Shown here: in pieces, positions 1-7,724 of the stretch
Numbering within the stretch: position 1 is the first letter of the stretch
How the letters are laid out: each line of letters opens with the position of its first letter
Origin: Lachnospiraceae bacterium
GTDB lineage: Bacteria; Bacillota; Clostridia; Lachnospirales; Lachnospiraceae
Assembly: GCA_015057425.1 (NCBI GenBank)
Contig: SVEL01000007.1
Location: 62,001-126,000, forward strand
DNA length: 64,000 bases
Direction of reading: 5' to 3'
Made by a program: the position numbers and the translations under genes
Notes under the pieces: model-generated
Databases searched by the model: none
Seen by the model: the letters and a program-made list of their open reading frames with translations, nothing else
What the model was told of the DNA's origin: nothing

Positions 1-112
1 ATTCGTATCTCATTGCAAGGCATGTTGCGGTATTTGCAACGCCTAAAGTATGCTCATATCTTGATTTTGATAAACTTTCCTTAAGTTTTTCTTTGATTTC
101 ATGTAATTCCAT
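1..112 (-). CDS. yqeK: YqeK-like HD-domain hydrolase, N-terminal fragment (partial)
   Basis: Only the first 37 codons are inside the window; the gene runs off the left edge. The translation begins MELHEIKEKLKESLSKSRYE and continues HTLGVANTATCLAMRYE, which matches the start of the YqeK family (HD-domain diadenosine tetraphosphatase), where R-x-x-H-T-L-G-V carries the first metal-binding His. A GGGAGG ribosome binding site sits 8 bases before the ATG. It lies 22 bases downstream of nadD on the same strand, the standard nadD-yqeK arrangement of Firmicutes. The call rests on the N-terminus and the context; the catalytic HD pair is outside the window. Confidence 0.8.
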   Translation of the reverse strand, partial: MELHEIKEKLKESLSKSRYEHTLGVANTATCLAMRYE

Positions 113-134
113 TGGGCACCTCCCTTTAGTATTT

Positions 135-737
135 TTAATTAAGATATAATTTGTTATCAACTATAAAATTATAGGTATTTTCATTAACAAAATCCTTAAA
201 TTCCTTGCCTTCTCTGCACAAATCCCTGATATCTGATGATGAAATATCTATGGCAGGTATATTAAGAATAATTATATCAGCATCATATTCCACTTTTAAT
301 TGTTTTGCCAGACATTTAAGGTTATCGTTGGCAATATCATCCCTACAAAATGCAACAATTGTACATAATTTGAAGATAATATTAGGTCTGTACCATCTTG
401 TAATATTTTCAAGGGAATCTCCGCCTACGATAAAATAAAAATGGTCATCAGGGTACTTTTCCTTTAAAAGCTGTAAAGTATCACTGGTATATATTATACC
501 GGTTCTGTTCATTTCAAAATCGGAAAATTCAAAATCTTTCATATCTTTAATGGCAGATTTAACCATCTCAGCACGAATGTGCTTATCGGTAATGTCCTCT
601 CTGTCTTTATAGTTTGGATTTCCGGTAGGCATAATCCATAAACGGTCTAAATTTAAATGTTTATATGCTTTTTCTGCAATGGCAAGATGCCCGATATGTG
701 GTGGATCAAAAGTTCCGCCTAAAATTCCTATTTTCAT
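135..737 (-). CDS. nadD: Nicotinate-nucleotide adenylyltransferase
   Basis: This 200-residue protein should adenylylate nicotinate mononucleotide with ATP to give deamido-NAD in cytoplasmic NAD synthesis. Seen directly: the nucleotidyltransferase motif GGTFDPPHIGHL at residues 7-18, whose His pair binds the ATP phosphates, and ISSSDIR near residue 167, the second signature of the family. Length is normal for NadD. The start follows GGGAGA by a few bases. It is followed by yqeK and preceded by yhbY; obgE-yhbY-nadD-yqeK is a conserved Firmicute block linking ribosome assembly GTPase, RNA-binding protein and NAD synthesis. No oddities seen. Confidence 0.97.
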   Translation of the reverse strand: MKIGILGGTFDPPHIGHLAIAEKAYKHLNLDRLWIMPTGNPNYKDREDITDKHIRAEMVKSAIKDMKDFEFSDFEMNRTGIIYTSDTLQLLKEKYPDDHFYFIVGGDSLENITRWYRPNIIFKLCTIVAFCRDDIANDNLKCLAKQLKVEYDADIIILNIPAIDISSSDIRDLCREGKEFKDFVNENTYNFIVDNKLYLN

Positions 738-803
738 AATATTCTCCCGCTTTTTTAAATAAAGTTAACATAACATTTTTATGGTAAACAATACAATCAA
801 TAA

Positions 804-1091
804 CTAATTTAATATAATTTTTGGGTTGTCTTTTGAAGGTTTATATAAAACAATTTTTCTTCCGATAACCTGAACAACTTCAGAACCGGTTCTTTCAGCT
901 AATACGTTTGCTATTTCCTTCGGGTCATCCAAACAATTTTTTAATACATTTAATTTTATAAGTTCTCTTGCATCTATTGCTTCTCTTACACTATCACAAA
1001 ATTCCGGTGTAACACTGGATTTACCGATATGAAGTATAGTGTCAATGTTCATAGCAAGACCTTTTAAATAAGCACGCTGTTTGCTTGTCAT
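804..1091 (-). CDS. yhbY: YhbY-type RNA-binding protein (CRM domain)
   Basis: This is a 95-residue single-domain protein. The start MTSKQRAYLKGLA, the later HIGKSSVT segment with its conserved glycine, and ELIKLNVLKN are hallmarks of the CRS1-YhbY (CRM) domain, which binds RNA and in bacteria associates with the pre-50S ribosomal subunit. Length fits a stand-alone bacterial CRM protein. An AAAGGA ribosome binding site precedes the ATG. It sits between obgE and nadD; the 168-base gap to obgE is occupied by a repeat element, so it may be cotranscribed with obgE only if that element is not a terminator. The role in ribosome maturation is known for the family, not shown here. Confidence 0.93.
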   Translation of the reverse strand: MTSKQRAYLKGLAMNIDTILHIGKSSVTPEFCDSVREAIDARELIKLNVLKNCLDDPKEIANVLAERTGSEVVQVIGRKIVLYKPSKDNPKIILN

Positions 1092-1122
1092 AATAATATC
1101 CTTTCTAAATAGTTTATTTTAT

Positions 1123-1267
1123 ATGCGTAAACGATTGCTCCGTTCGTATCAATGCGTAAACGATTGCTCCGTTCGTATCAATGCGTAAACGATTGCTCCG
1201 TTTCTTCGAAACTCTCGCAATCGCGTCATTCACAACTCCCGTGCTTTGCACTCCGTTGTTTACGCAT
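1123..1267. repeat. Palindromic repeat element with a tandem 29-bp tail (REP-like)
   Basis: Positions 1123-1151 and 1152-1180 are two identical 29-base units starting ATGCGTAAACGATTGCTCCG; a third partial unit starts at 1181. The third copy opens an inverted structure: ATGCGTAAAC at 1181-1190 pairs with GTTTACGCAT at 1258-1267. Two inner stems lie between (GATTGC with GCAATC, and ACAAC plus GTGC with GCAC plus GTTGT, read on either strand). The right end overlaps obgE: the obgE stop TAA lies inside the GCGTAA of the terminal repeat. This resembles repetitive extragenic palindromes or a very small non-autonomous element. Only one locus is visible in the window, so its genomic copy number is unknown. 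Confidence 0.75.
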
Positions 1268-2549
1268 AGTAATCAAATTCATGTCCGTAAATCTTTACGG
1301 TGTCGCCCACTTCTATGCCTAATGCTTTCAATTCATCTAATATACCGTTATCACGCATAAAGTTCTGGAAGAATATAAAACCTTTTTCAGACTCAAGATT
1401 AGTATATCCAAGCATTTTTTCAATACGGGGACCTTCGATGGAATAAAGACCGTCTTCAATCTTTTCAACTGTAAACGGATCATCAGGGTTGTCCATAAAC
1501 GTATCTACAAAGAATTCTTTTTCAAATACAACAGGTTCAGGGTCGAGAGTTTCTAAAAGATTATTGACATAGTACAATAATTCTTTTAAACCCTTACCAC
1601 TAACTGCTGATATAGGGAATACCTTAATTCCTTTTGGCTCAAATTCTGCCTTGATTTTATCTACAGGATTATCTTCATCACCTTCATAGATCGCATCAGT
1701 TTTATTGGCTGCAATTACCTGAGGTCTTTTAAGAAGTTCAGGATTATATGCTTCTAATTCGGCATTGATGGTATTAATATCTTCAATAGGATCTCTTCCT
1801 TCAGTTCCGGCAGCATCAACTACATGAATAAGAACTTTAGTTCTTTCTATATGTCTAAGGAATTCATGACCGAGACCGATGCCTTCGCTTGCACCTTCTA
1901 TAAGTCCCGGAATATCAGCCATAACAAAGCCTTTTGCACCATCAAGGTCTACAACTCCAAGATGCGGATTTAAGGTTGTAAAATGATAATTGGCAATCTT
2001 TGGTGTAGCATTTGATACGTGGGATAATAATGTTGATTTTCCAACATTTGGGAAACCTACAAGTCCAACATCTGCTATTACTTTGAGTTCCAGTTTTACC
2101 CATAATTCCTTGCTTTCCTTGCCAGGCTGTGCATATTTAGGGACCTGCATTGTGGCTGTTGCATAATGCTGATTGCCTTTGCCGCCGCGACCACCCTTTA
2201 ATATAACTTCACGTCTGTTATCACCCGACATATCAGTAATGACTTTATCTGTTTCAGCTTCTTTTATAACTGTTCCGTATGGTACCTTTATAATAAGGTC
2301 AGCGCCGTTCTTGCCGTGCTGATTCTTTTTGCCGCCTTCTTCTCCGGATTCCGCAACATACTTTCTGACATGACGAAAATCCGTAAGTGTATTTAATCCG
2401 TCATCAACTTCAAATATAATGTCGCCGCCTTTACCACCGTCGCCGCCATCAGGACCACCGGCTGCAACGAATAATTCTCTTCTGAAACTTACGTGACCGT
2501 CGCCACCTTTACCTGATTTTATGAAAATTTTTGCGTGATCTGCAAACAT
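1260..2549 (-). CDS. obgE: Obg family GTPase, ribosome assembly
   Basis: This is a 429-residue Obg protein with the full three-domain layout. The glycine-rich Obg fold fills residues 1-158 (many GGxGG turns), the GTPase domain begins at about 160 with G1 motif GFPNVGKST at 165-173, followed by DIPGLIEGA (G3) and ANKTD (G4), and an OCT domain occupies the last 80 residues. Obg binds the 50S subunit during assembly and links GTP/ppGpp level to growth and, in spore formers, to sporulation. It has its own upstream promoter. The stop codon is embedded in the end of the neighbouring repeat element, so the last residues (DYYA) may have been shaped by that insertion. Confidence 0.98.
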   Translation of the reverse strand: MFADHAKIFIKSGKGGDGHVSFRRELFVAAGGPDGGDGGKGGDIIFEVDDGLNTLTDFRHVRKYVAESGEEGGKKNQHGKNGADLIIKVPYGTVIKEAETDKVITDMSGDNRREVILKGGRGGKGNQHYATATMQVPKYAQPGKESKELWVKLELKVIADVGLVGFPNVGKSTLLSHVSNATPKIANYHFTTLNPHLGVVDLDGAKGFVMADIPGLIEGASEGIGLGHEFLRHIERTKVLIHVVDAAGTEGRDPIEDINTINAELEAYNPELLKRPQVIAANKTDAIYEGDEDNPVDKIKAEFEPKGIKVFPISAVSGKGLKELLYYVNNLLETLDPEPVVFEKEFFVDTFMDNPDDPFTVEKIEDGLYSIEGPRIEKMLGYTNLESEKGFIFFQNFMRDNGILDELKALGIEVGDTVKIYGHEFDYYA

Positions 2550-2611
2550 AATTAACTTCCTTCCTGAAATTCTGCATATATACGTAATTATCTACGTAAA
2601 AATCCAATATT

Positions 2612-2640
2612 ATTTTATAATAAAATACCTGTTATGTCCA
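2612..2640 (-). promoter_or_regulatory. Sigma-A promoter for obgE
   Basis: On the minus strand TGGACA (2640-2635) is followed after exactly 17 bases by TAAAAT (2617-2612). It lies between the rpmA terminator and obgE. The leader between promoter and gene also contains two TACGTA palindromes about six bases apart (around 2580-2600), a possible hairpin. Confidence 0.6.
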
Positions 2641-2683
2641 GCAAATCAAAGGTTATTCTACTATAAACTTCCCCATTTTTTTT

Positions 2684-2714
2684 AAAAAAAGCTTCGGCCT
2701 TTCGACCGAAGCTC
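2684..2714 (-). terminator. Intrinsic terminator after rpmA
   Basis: Read on the minus strand, AGCTTCGG pairs with CCGAAGCT across an 8-base loop, and a run of seven T follows. It lies about 16 bases after the rpmA stop and ends the rplU-prp-rpmA unit ahead of the obgE promoter. Confidence 0.9.
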
Positions 2715-2730
2715 TAAAATCTGTCTGAAA

Positions 2731-3015
2731 TTATTCAGATACAGGGTAAATAGAAACCTGTTTCTTGTCTCTACCCTTTCTTTCAAATCTAACAACACCA
2801 TCTACTAATGCAAATAATGTGTCATCGCCACCGCGGCCAACATTTAATCCTGGATGGATCTTTGTACCACGCTGTCTGTAAAGAATATTTCCTGCCTTAA
2901 CGAACTGTCCGTCAGCTCTCTTGGCACCTAATCTTTTTGCTTCTGAATCTCTACCGTTCTTAGTAGAACCAACACCCTTTTTATGAGCGAATAACTGAAG
3001 GTTCATTCTTAACAT
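2731..3015 (-). CDS. rpmA: 50S ribosomal protein L27 with Prp-cleavable N-terminal extension
   Basis: This is a 94-residue L27. It starts [20 protein letters not shown]: the nine-residue MLRMNLQLF extension before AHKKG matches the Firmicute-type L27 precursor that must be cut after the LQLF or LQFF motif to expose the N-terminus reaching the peptidyl transferase centre. The protease gene prp lies immediately upstream with a 3-base gap, so the substrate and its processing enzyme are cotranscribed. The ribosome binding site is AAGGAGGTG. A strong terminator follows. Cleavage itself is established for Staphylococcus aureus and inferred here from the motif. Confidence 0.97.
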   Translation of the reverse strand: MLRMNLQLFAHKKGVGSTKNGRDSEAKRLGAKRADGQFVKAGNILYRQRGTKIHPGLNVGRGGDDTLFALVDGVVRFERKGRDKKQVSIYPVSE

Positions 3016-3018
3016 AGG

Positions 3019-3342
3019 TTACACCTCCTTGAATAATATCTGTATATGTTTCGGATAATCACTGACGATTCCATTAATACCAAGTACTAACGAATCCATC
3101 AGTAAGGTCGATTCATGACTTATAACCCGGTCTTTAAAACTAAATGTAACAAGACCGTCTTCAACATTTGCATCAAATTTATCATCTGTAAACTGTTCAA
3201 TGGAATTAATCGTATTAATTACAAGGACAGAAACTGCTGAACAAACAATATCTTTGCCAAACTTTGCAAACTTTGCATGTCCGGTTGACGAAAATGCTCT
3301 GTAAATGTTATCTGAATCTTTAAATACTGTAAATGTAATCAT
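3019..3342 (-). CDS. prp: Ribosomal-processing cysteine protease Prp
   Basis: This is a 107-residue Prp (YsxB) family protease. The catalytic His in SSTGHA is residue 22 and the catalytic Cys in GKDIVCSAVS is residue 34, exactly the numbering known for the S. aureus enzyme. It removes the N-terminal extension of L27, whose gene follows by 3 bases, and is preceded by rplU; rplU-prp-rpmA is the conserved order. The gene probably depends on the rplU promoter and L21 leader. The start ATG is preceded by a modest GAAAGAAG ribosome binding site, so lower expression than the flanking ribosomal proteins is plausible. Confidence 0.95.
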   Translation of the reverse strand: MITFTVFKDSDNIYRAFSSTGHAKFAKFGKDIVCSAVSVLVINTINSIEQFTDDKFDANVEDGLVTFSFKDRVISHESTLLMDSLVLGINGIVSDYPKHIQILFKEV

Positions 3343-3366
3343 AATTACACTTCTTTCGCTAAGTAA

Positions 3367-3675
3367 TTAAGCATTGATCTTTGTGATCTTAACTGCTGTA
3401 TACTGCTGTCTATGACCATTCTTCTTATGATAGCCTGTTTTTCTCTTATACTTGTAAACGATAACTTTCTTACCTTTTACATCGCCGATAACGTCTGCTT
3501 CAACAGTTGCACCCTTAACAGTTGGGTTACCAACTTTAACGTCATCACCGCTAACAAGAAGAACCTGGTCGAACTTAAATGTTTCACCAGCTTCAACGCC
3601 GAGCTTTTCAACTCTGATTACATCGCCTTCTGAAACTTTATACTGCTTTCCACCTGTTGCTATAATTGCGTACAT
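3367..3675 (-). CDS. rplU: 50S ribosomal protein L21
   Basis: The L21 protein starts at [18 protein letters not shown], so I place the start at codon 13 of the track ORF: AGGAGGTG lies 5 bases before that ATG, whereas the upstream ATG has no ribosome binding site and lies in the leader RNA. The resulting 102 residues match the usual L21 length. The C-terminal [14 protein letters not shown] segment binds 23S rRNA. It is the first gene of rplU-prp-rpmA, with a strong promoter about 105 bases upstream of the start and a structured leader between. Confidence 0.97.
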   Translation of the reverse strand: MYAIIATGGKQYKVSEGDVIRVEKLGVEAGETFKFDQVLLVSGDDVKVGNPTVKGATVEADVIGDVKGKKVIVYKYKRKTGYHKKNGHRQQYTAVKITKINA

Positions 3676-3775
3676 AAAAGCACCTCCTAATCCATTCGAT
3701 TGCTCGAACATTACTCGCCAACTACGGTGGTATCCTGAAAAATGGACACACTTATAACCTCATTGTGCGGCACAC
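3676..3775 (-). ncRNA. Possible L21 leader in the rplU 5' untranslated region
   Basis: A leader of about 100 bases separates the predicted transcription start (about 3775) from rplU. It contains a clear hairpin, TTCGA-GCAA-TCGAA, close to the ribosome binding site and several further complementary stretches. Firmicutes often carry an autoregulatory L21 leader here, so that identity is likely by position. I could not match it to the family consensus by eye; a covariance-model search would decide. Confidence 0.45.
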
Positions 3776-3781
3776 TAAGAC

Positions 3782-3810
3782 ATATTATCATAATTAGAAA
3801 TTTATGTCAA
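3782..3810 (-). promoter_or_regulatory. Consensus sigma-A promoter for rplU-prp-rpmA
   Basis: On the minus strand TTGACA (3810-3805), a 17-base spacer and TAATAT (3787-3782) form a near-perfect promoter. The -35 box overlaps the stop codon of rng, so transcription of rplU can start independently of the upstream operon. Confidence 0.85.
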
Positions 3811-5012
3811 CATAAAAATTGAGAAATCGGCATTTTTATTTTTTGTCTTGTAACCTCCACAAGTCCAAGCTTTGTAATGTCTACAAGAACTGTTTTTACA
3901 GGGTCGTGACTTAATACATCTGAAAAATGGGTTATCAGTTCTTTTTTGTGCTCTTCTGACTTCATATCAATAAAATCAGTTATTATAATTCCCGATAGAT
4001 TTCTCAGGCGTAATTGTCTTCCGATTTCAGAAGCAGCTTCTTTGTTGATTTTAAGAAATGTTTCTTCTGAATTCTTTCCTTTTTCAAATTTGCCTGTATT
4101 TACGTCGATAACAGTCATGGCTTCTGTTTGTTCAATGATAAGAAAACCGCCTGATTTAAGCCATATTTTCTTATTTAAAGCCTCACCTACAGCCGTTTCT
4201 ATATTGTAAAAGGAACTTAAACTGATACGGGTATCTTCATATAACCTTAACTTGTCAGTATTATCAAAATATTCATATAGCTCATTATATATTTTTTCTG
4301 AATCGGTTATTATTTCGTCAGTTGATGATAAGTGCTTTTCGATAATGGAAATATATGAAGGCTTTGCCTGATATACACAAGTATAAAGCTTTAAACCTGC
4401 TGCAGATGATATTATATCATTATAAATATTAAAAAGTTTTGCAGCTTCAGTTTCTATTTCGTTAACAGATGCTTTTGCAGCTTCGGTACGAATAATAAAC
4501 CCACAATTATCAGGCATATATTTGCCGATACATTCACTAACCTGCTCTTTAAATGCATCAATTCCCATATAAGAAGAATCAAGAATATCTTTTTTTATCT
4601 TACCTGAAAAACCTATCATATTTTTGCCATATGAAAATACGCAATATTTTCCCGGAATTGATATATTGGTGGTAAGAACAGCATCTTTTGTTTTGATAGG
4701 CTCTTTTTCGACCTGAACAAGGATATAATCTCCTTCACATATTTTTGAAGTATTCTTTTTATTGAGAAAGACAGGCGATATATTAGTTTCAAGAGAAAGA
4801 TAGCCTTTCTTATCTTTTGAATACTCTACAAATGCTGCATTTATATTCTTGGCGATATCACGGACCAGACCTATGTAAATATTACCAAGATCTGTTCCTG
4901 TAACCGGTGTAAAATCAAGGTCAAATATTCTGTCAAACTGTCTGTTTGCAGTCAAAATATATTTATTGTTGTTTTTGTCTGTATATTTTGTTACCAGTAA
5001 TTTTGAATTCAT
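3807..5012 (-). CDS. rng: Ribonuclease E/G family endoribonuclease
   Basis: This 401-residue protein carries the RNase E/G core: an N-terminal S1-like RNA-binding region (GNIYIGLVRDI, NAAFVEYS, around residues 43-65) and the DNase I-like catalytic region with DVNTGKF and later DFIDM supplying the two metal-binding aspartates. It should cut single-stranded AU-rich RNA in rRNA maturation and mRNA decay. It ends at VTRQKIKMPISQFLC, just where family members usually continue into the CPxC zinc-link that joins protomers; only one terminal Cys is present. It is the last gene of the radical-SAM cluster; in Firmicutes rng commonly precedes rplU, as here. Confidence 0.93.
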   Translation of the reverse strand: MNSKLLVTKYTDKNNNKYILTANRQFDRIFDLDFTPVTGTDLGNIYIGLVRDIAKNINAAFVEYSKDKKGYLSLETNISPVFLNKKNTSKICEGDYILVQVEKEPIKTKDAVLTTNISIPGKYCVFSYGKNMIGFSGKIKKDILDSSYMGIDAFKEQVSECIGKYMPDNCGFIIRTEAAKASVNEIETEAAKLFNIYNDIISSAAGLKLYTCVYQAKPSYISIIEKHLSSTDEIITDSEKIYNELYEYFDNTDKLRLYEDTRISLSSFYNIETAVGEALNKKIWLKSGGFLIIEQTEAMTVIDVNTGKFEKGKNSEETFLKINKEAASEIGRQLRLRNLSGIIITDFIDMKSEEHKKELITHFSDVLSHDPVKTVLVDITKLGLVEVTRQKIKMPISQFLC

Positions 5013-5037
5013 ATTTAACCTTTCATTTATATATCAT

Positions 5038-5784
5038 TTATATAATATCATTTCCTAAATCATCAAGGGAAATGAAATCAGGTTCTTCTTCTGTTCCTTT
5101 ATTTGCATATACTTCCGTACGATATATGTTAATAGGGAAATCAACAGAATCATAGCCTGCAAATGCAAAAAGAGCATCCATAACAAGCTCCGGCTTAAGA
5201 TTATTTACACTTCCTGTAGCAAGCTGCATCTTAATACCGTATTCCGATACATCATCATCTGAAACCGTGTTTTCTACTTCGTTTGTAGCATCTATAGAAT
5301 AGATGAGCGGTTTGATATCGGTAGTTTTCTCGCTTTTTTTAGTTTTCTTAAGAACCTCAATAGTGTCCTGATTATAAAAATTATTGACAATTTCACTTAA
5401 TCTTCTTAATGAAAACAGATTATTGTATTTAAATGTAACAATATAATCAGCTGCGGCAACTATGGACATAGCATTACCGGAATCCTCAGGTAACTGTTTG
5501 AAACTATATATTTCGATTCCTTCCACACATTCATCGTTTAGACGTTTAACCGCTTCTGCACTTGGCATAAGTGAATTTACTTCCATATCCACATATTCGC
5601 CGGTACTTTGAAGTCCAACACCTAAAGGCGCAGCAAAAGAAATTTTCTGATGTGGTGAGAAACCTTCGGAATAACTTATATCAATTCCGGCGCGTCTGTT
5701 CAGCTTCTGGAAAAATCTCATAATATCCAGATGACCTATGAATTTCATATATCCTTTTTTGCCGAATTTAATTCTAACTTTCAT
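5038..5784 (-). CDS. TIGR03936-family radical SAM-associated protein (DUF2344)
   Basis: This 248-residue protein begins MKVRIKFGKKGYMKFIGHLD, a typical start for the DUF2344/TIGR03936 family. I moved the start to codon 5 because the track start lies inside the ribosome binding site (ATGGAG, 8 bases before the second ATG). Family members stand next to, or are fused to, a TIGR03960 radical SAM protein, and here that gene is immediately upstream with a 46-base gap. The biochemical function is not established; the constant linkage to rng, rplU and rpmA suggests a role in RNA or ribosome modification, which is inference. The C-terminal third is acidic and likely a separate lobe. Confidence 0.85.
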   Translation of the reverse strand: MKVRIKFGKKGYMKFIGHLDIMRFFQKLNRRAGIDISYSEGFSPHQKISFAAPLGVGLQSTGEYVDMEVNSLMPSAEAVKRLNDECVEGIEIYSFKQLPEDSGNAMSIVAAADYIVTFKYNNLFSLRRLSEIVNNFYNQDTIEVLKKTKKSEKTTDIKPLIYSIDATNEVENTVSDDDVSEYGIKMQLATGSVNNLKPELVMDALFAFAGYDSVDFPINIYRTEVYANKGTEEEPDFISLDDLGNDII

Positions 5785-5830
5785 ATAAAACTCCATTCTA
5801 AATGGTTATTTTGTATTATTTTTACGGGAA

Positions 5831-7696
5831 TTATCGTTGGCAGACAGTTCCTTCATACACAAGGCTTGCAGCTCCGCAACCGGAACATTTTACTGAACAA
5901 TTAGGGGTAACCTTCTCCTCTAATGCATTGTTCCATTCTCTTTTTAAGAAATCTTTGGTTACACCTATGTCGATGAAATCCCATGGGAATATTTCATCTA
6001 AATCACGAGGTCTTGTAGTGTAAAATTCAATGTTAAGACCGGCATCATTGATGGCCTTTACCCATTTATCAAAAATGAAATGTTCTCCCCATGCATCATA
6101 GAGACAACCATCATTATATGCGTTTAAAATCGCTTTTCCAAGTCTTCTGTCCCCTCTTGCAAGAACACCTTCAAGTATGGTTACATCGGCTTCATGCCAA
6201 TTGTATTTAATACTTTTTCTGTTAAGCATATCATTTACTTTGTTTTTTACAATCATAGCACGCTCTATAAACTCTTCGCGGGTACACATAGGAGCCCATT
6301 GGAATGGTGTAAATGGCTTTGGCACAAAAAATGATGAACTGGCAACAATCTGTACTTTTCCATTTCTTTTCTCCTTAGGAATAAGTTCATAATATAATCT
6401 TGCAATTTTATCAGACAATACAGCAATGCCTTCCATATCTTCGATTGTTTCGGTTGGAAGACCGAGCATAAAATAAAGCTTTACTCTGTTCCAGCCGCCT
6501 TCGAACGCTAAAGAAGCACCATTCATAATATCATCTTCCGTAAGCCCTTTATTAATAACGTTTCTAAGCCTTTGAGTTCCGGCTTCAGGAGCAAAGGTTA
6601 AGCTTGATTTCTTTATATCCTGGACCTTACTCATAACATCAAGGGAAAATGCATCAATTCTAAGAGAAGGAAGAGAAATATTTACTCCTTTTCCCTTAAA
6701 TTCATCTAAAAGGAAGTCTAAAAGTTCTTTCAACTGAGAATAATCACTTGAGCTTAAAGAACTAAGTGATATTTCTTCATGACCTGTTGTTTCTAACATT
6801 GAAACAGCTTTTTCTTTAAGAAATTCCAAATTTCTTTCTCTTAATGGTCTGTAAATAGTTCCTGCCTGACAAAAACGACATCCGCGTATACATCCGCGCT
6901 GGATTTCAAGTACCATTCTGTCCTGTACAGACTTTATAAATGGAACTAAAGGCTTGTCCGGATAAACAGTATCGCTTAAATCCGTTACTACTTCCTTTCT
7001 GACCTTTCGTGGCGCTTCGGGTACATTTGGCTCAAAAGCTTTGATTGTTCCGTCTTCATTGTAAGTTACATCATAAAATGCAGGAACATATAACCCGCCG
7101 ATTTGTGCGGCCATTTTAAGGAAATCTGTTTTTGAACCATTGTTTTTACGATTTTCTCTATAAGCATTTATTAAATCTTCATATACGGTTTCACCCTCGC
7201 CAATATAAAAGATGTCAAAGAAATCAGCTATTGGTTCAGGATTGTAAGAACATGGTCCGCCACCTATAACTATTGGAAATCTTTCGTCTCTGTCTTTGGC
7301 AAGAAGAGGTATCCCTGCAAGATCAAGAATCTGTAAAATATTTGTATAGCACATTTCATATTGAAGGGTAATTCCGAGAAAATCAAAATCTTTAATCGGA
7401 TCCTGACTTTCCAAAGCAAATAAAGGAATATTTTCCTTACGCATTATTTCGTCAAGGTCAGTCCATGGTGAATAAACACGTTCACAATATACTCCATCCA
7501 TTTTATTAAACATATCATACAATATCTGTATGCCTAAATGTGACATTCCGATGTCATATACATCAGGAAAACACATAGCAAAACGGATATCAATTTCATT
7601 GATATTTTTAACGACCATATTTACTTCATTGCCAATATATCTGGCGGGTTTATCAACCTTCATTAATATATCATCACTTAATGCAAGCTTTCTCAT
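5831..7696 (-). CDS. TIGR03960-family B12-binding-like radical SAM protein
   Basis: This 621-residue protein has an N-terminal Rossmann-like region resembling a cobalamin-binding fold (about residues 30-220, with the GGGPCSYNPEPI turn) followed by the radical SAM barrel with RGCIRGCRFCQAG, the CxxxCxxC cluster motif binding [4Fe-4S] and S-adenosylmethionine. GLPTET further on is the usual radical SAM motif for the later barrel strands. A Cys-rich tail (CSVKCSGCGA) near the C-terminus could bind a further metal. The partner DUF2344 protein follows. Its substrate is unknown. Start MRKLALSDDILMKVDKPARY fits the family and is preceded by AGGAAGGA. Confidence 0.9.
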   Translation of the reverse strand: MRKLALSDDILMKVDKPARYIGNEVNMVVKNINEIDIRFAMCFPDVYDIGMSHLGIQILYDMFNKMDGVYCERVYSPWTDLDEIMRKENIPLFALESQDPIKDFDFLGITLQYEMCYTNILQILDLAGIPLLAKDRDERFPIVIGGGPCSYNPEPIADFFDIFYIGEGETVYEDLINAYRENRKNNGSKTDFLKMAAQIGGLYVPAFYDVTYNEDGTIKAFEPNVPEAPRKVRKEVVTDLSDTVYPDKPLVPFIKSVQDRMVLEIQRGCIRGCRFCQAGTIYRPLRERNLEFLKEKAVSMLETTGHEEISLSSLSSSDYSQLKELLDFLLDEFKGKGVNISLPSLRIDAFSLDVMSKVQDIKKSSLTFAPEAGTQRLRNVINKGLTEDDIMNGASLAFEGGWNRVKLYFMLGLPTETIEDMEGIAVLSDKIARLYYELIPKEKRNGKVQIVASSSFFVPKPFTPFQWAPMCTREEFIERAMIVKNKVNDMLNRKSIKYNWHEADVTILEGVLARGDRRLGKAILNAYNDGCLYDAWGEHFIFDKWVKAINDAGLNIEFYTTRPRDLDEIFPWDFIDIGVTKDFLKREWNNALEEKVTPNCSVKCSGCGAASLVYEGTVCQR

Positions 7697-7724
7697 ATAA
7701 AATAATCCTTCCTGTAATTAAGCT

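Noticed and set aside
1123-1201. Possible CRISPR array in the 29-base tandem repeat
   Set aside because: Repeats abut directly with no spacers and only two full copies exist; no cas genes are nearby.
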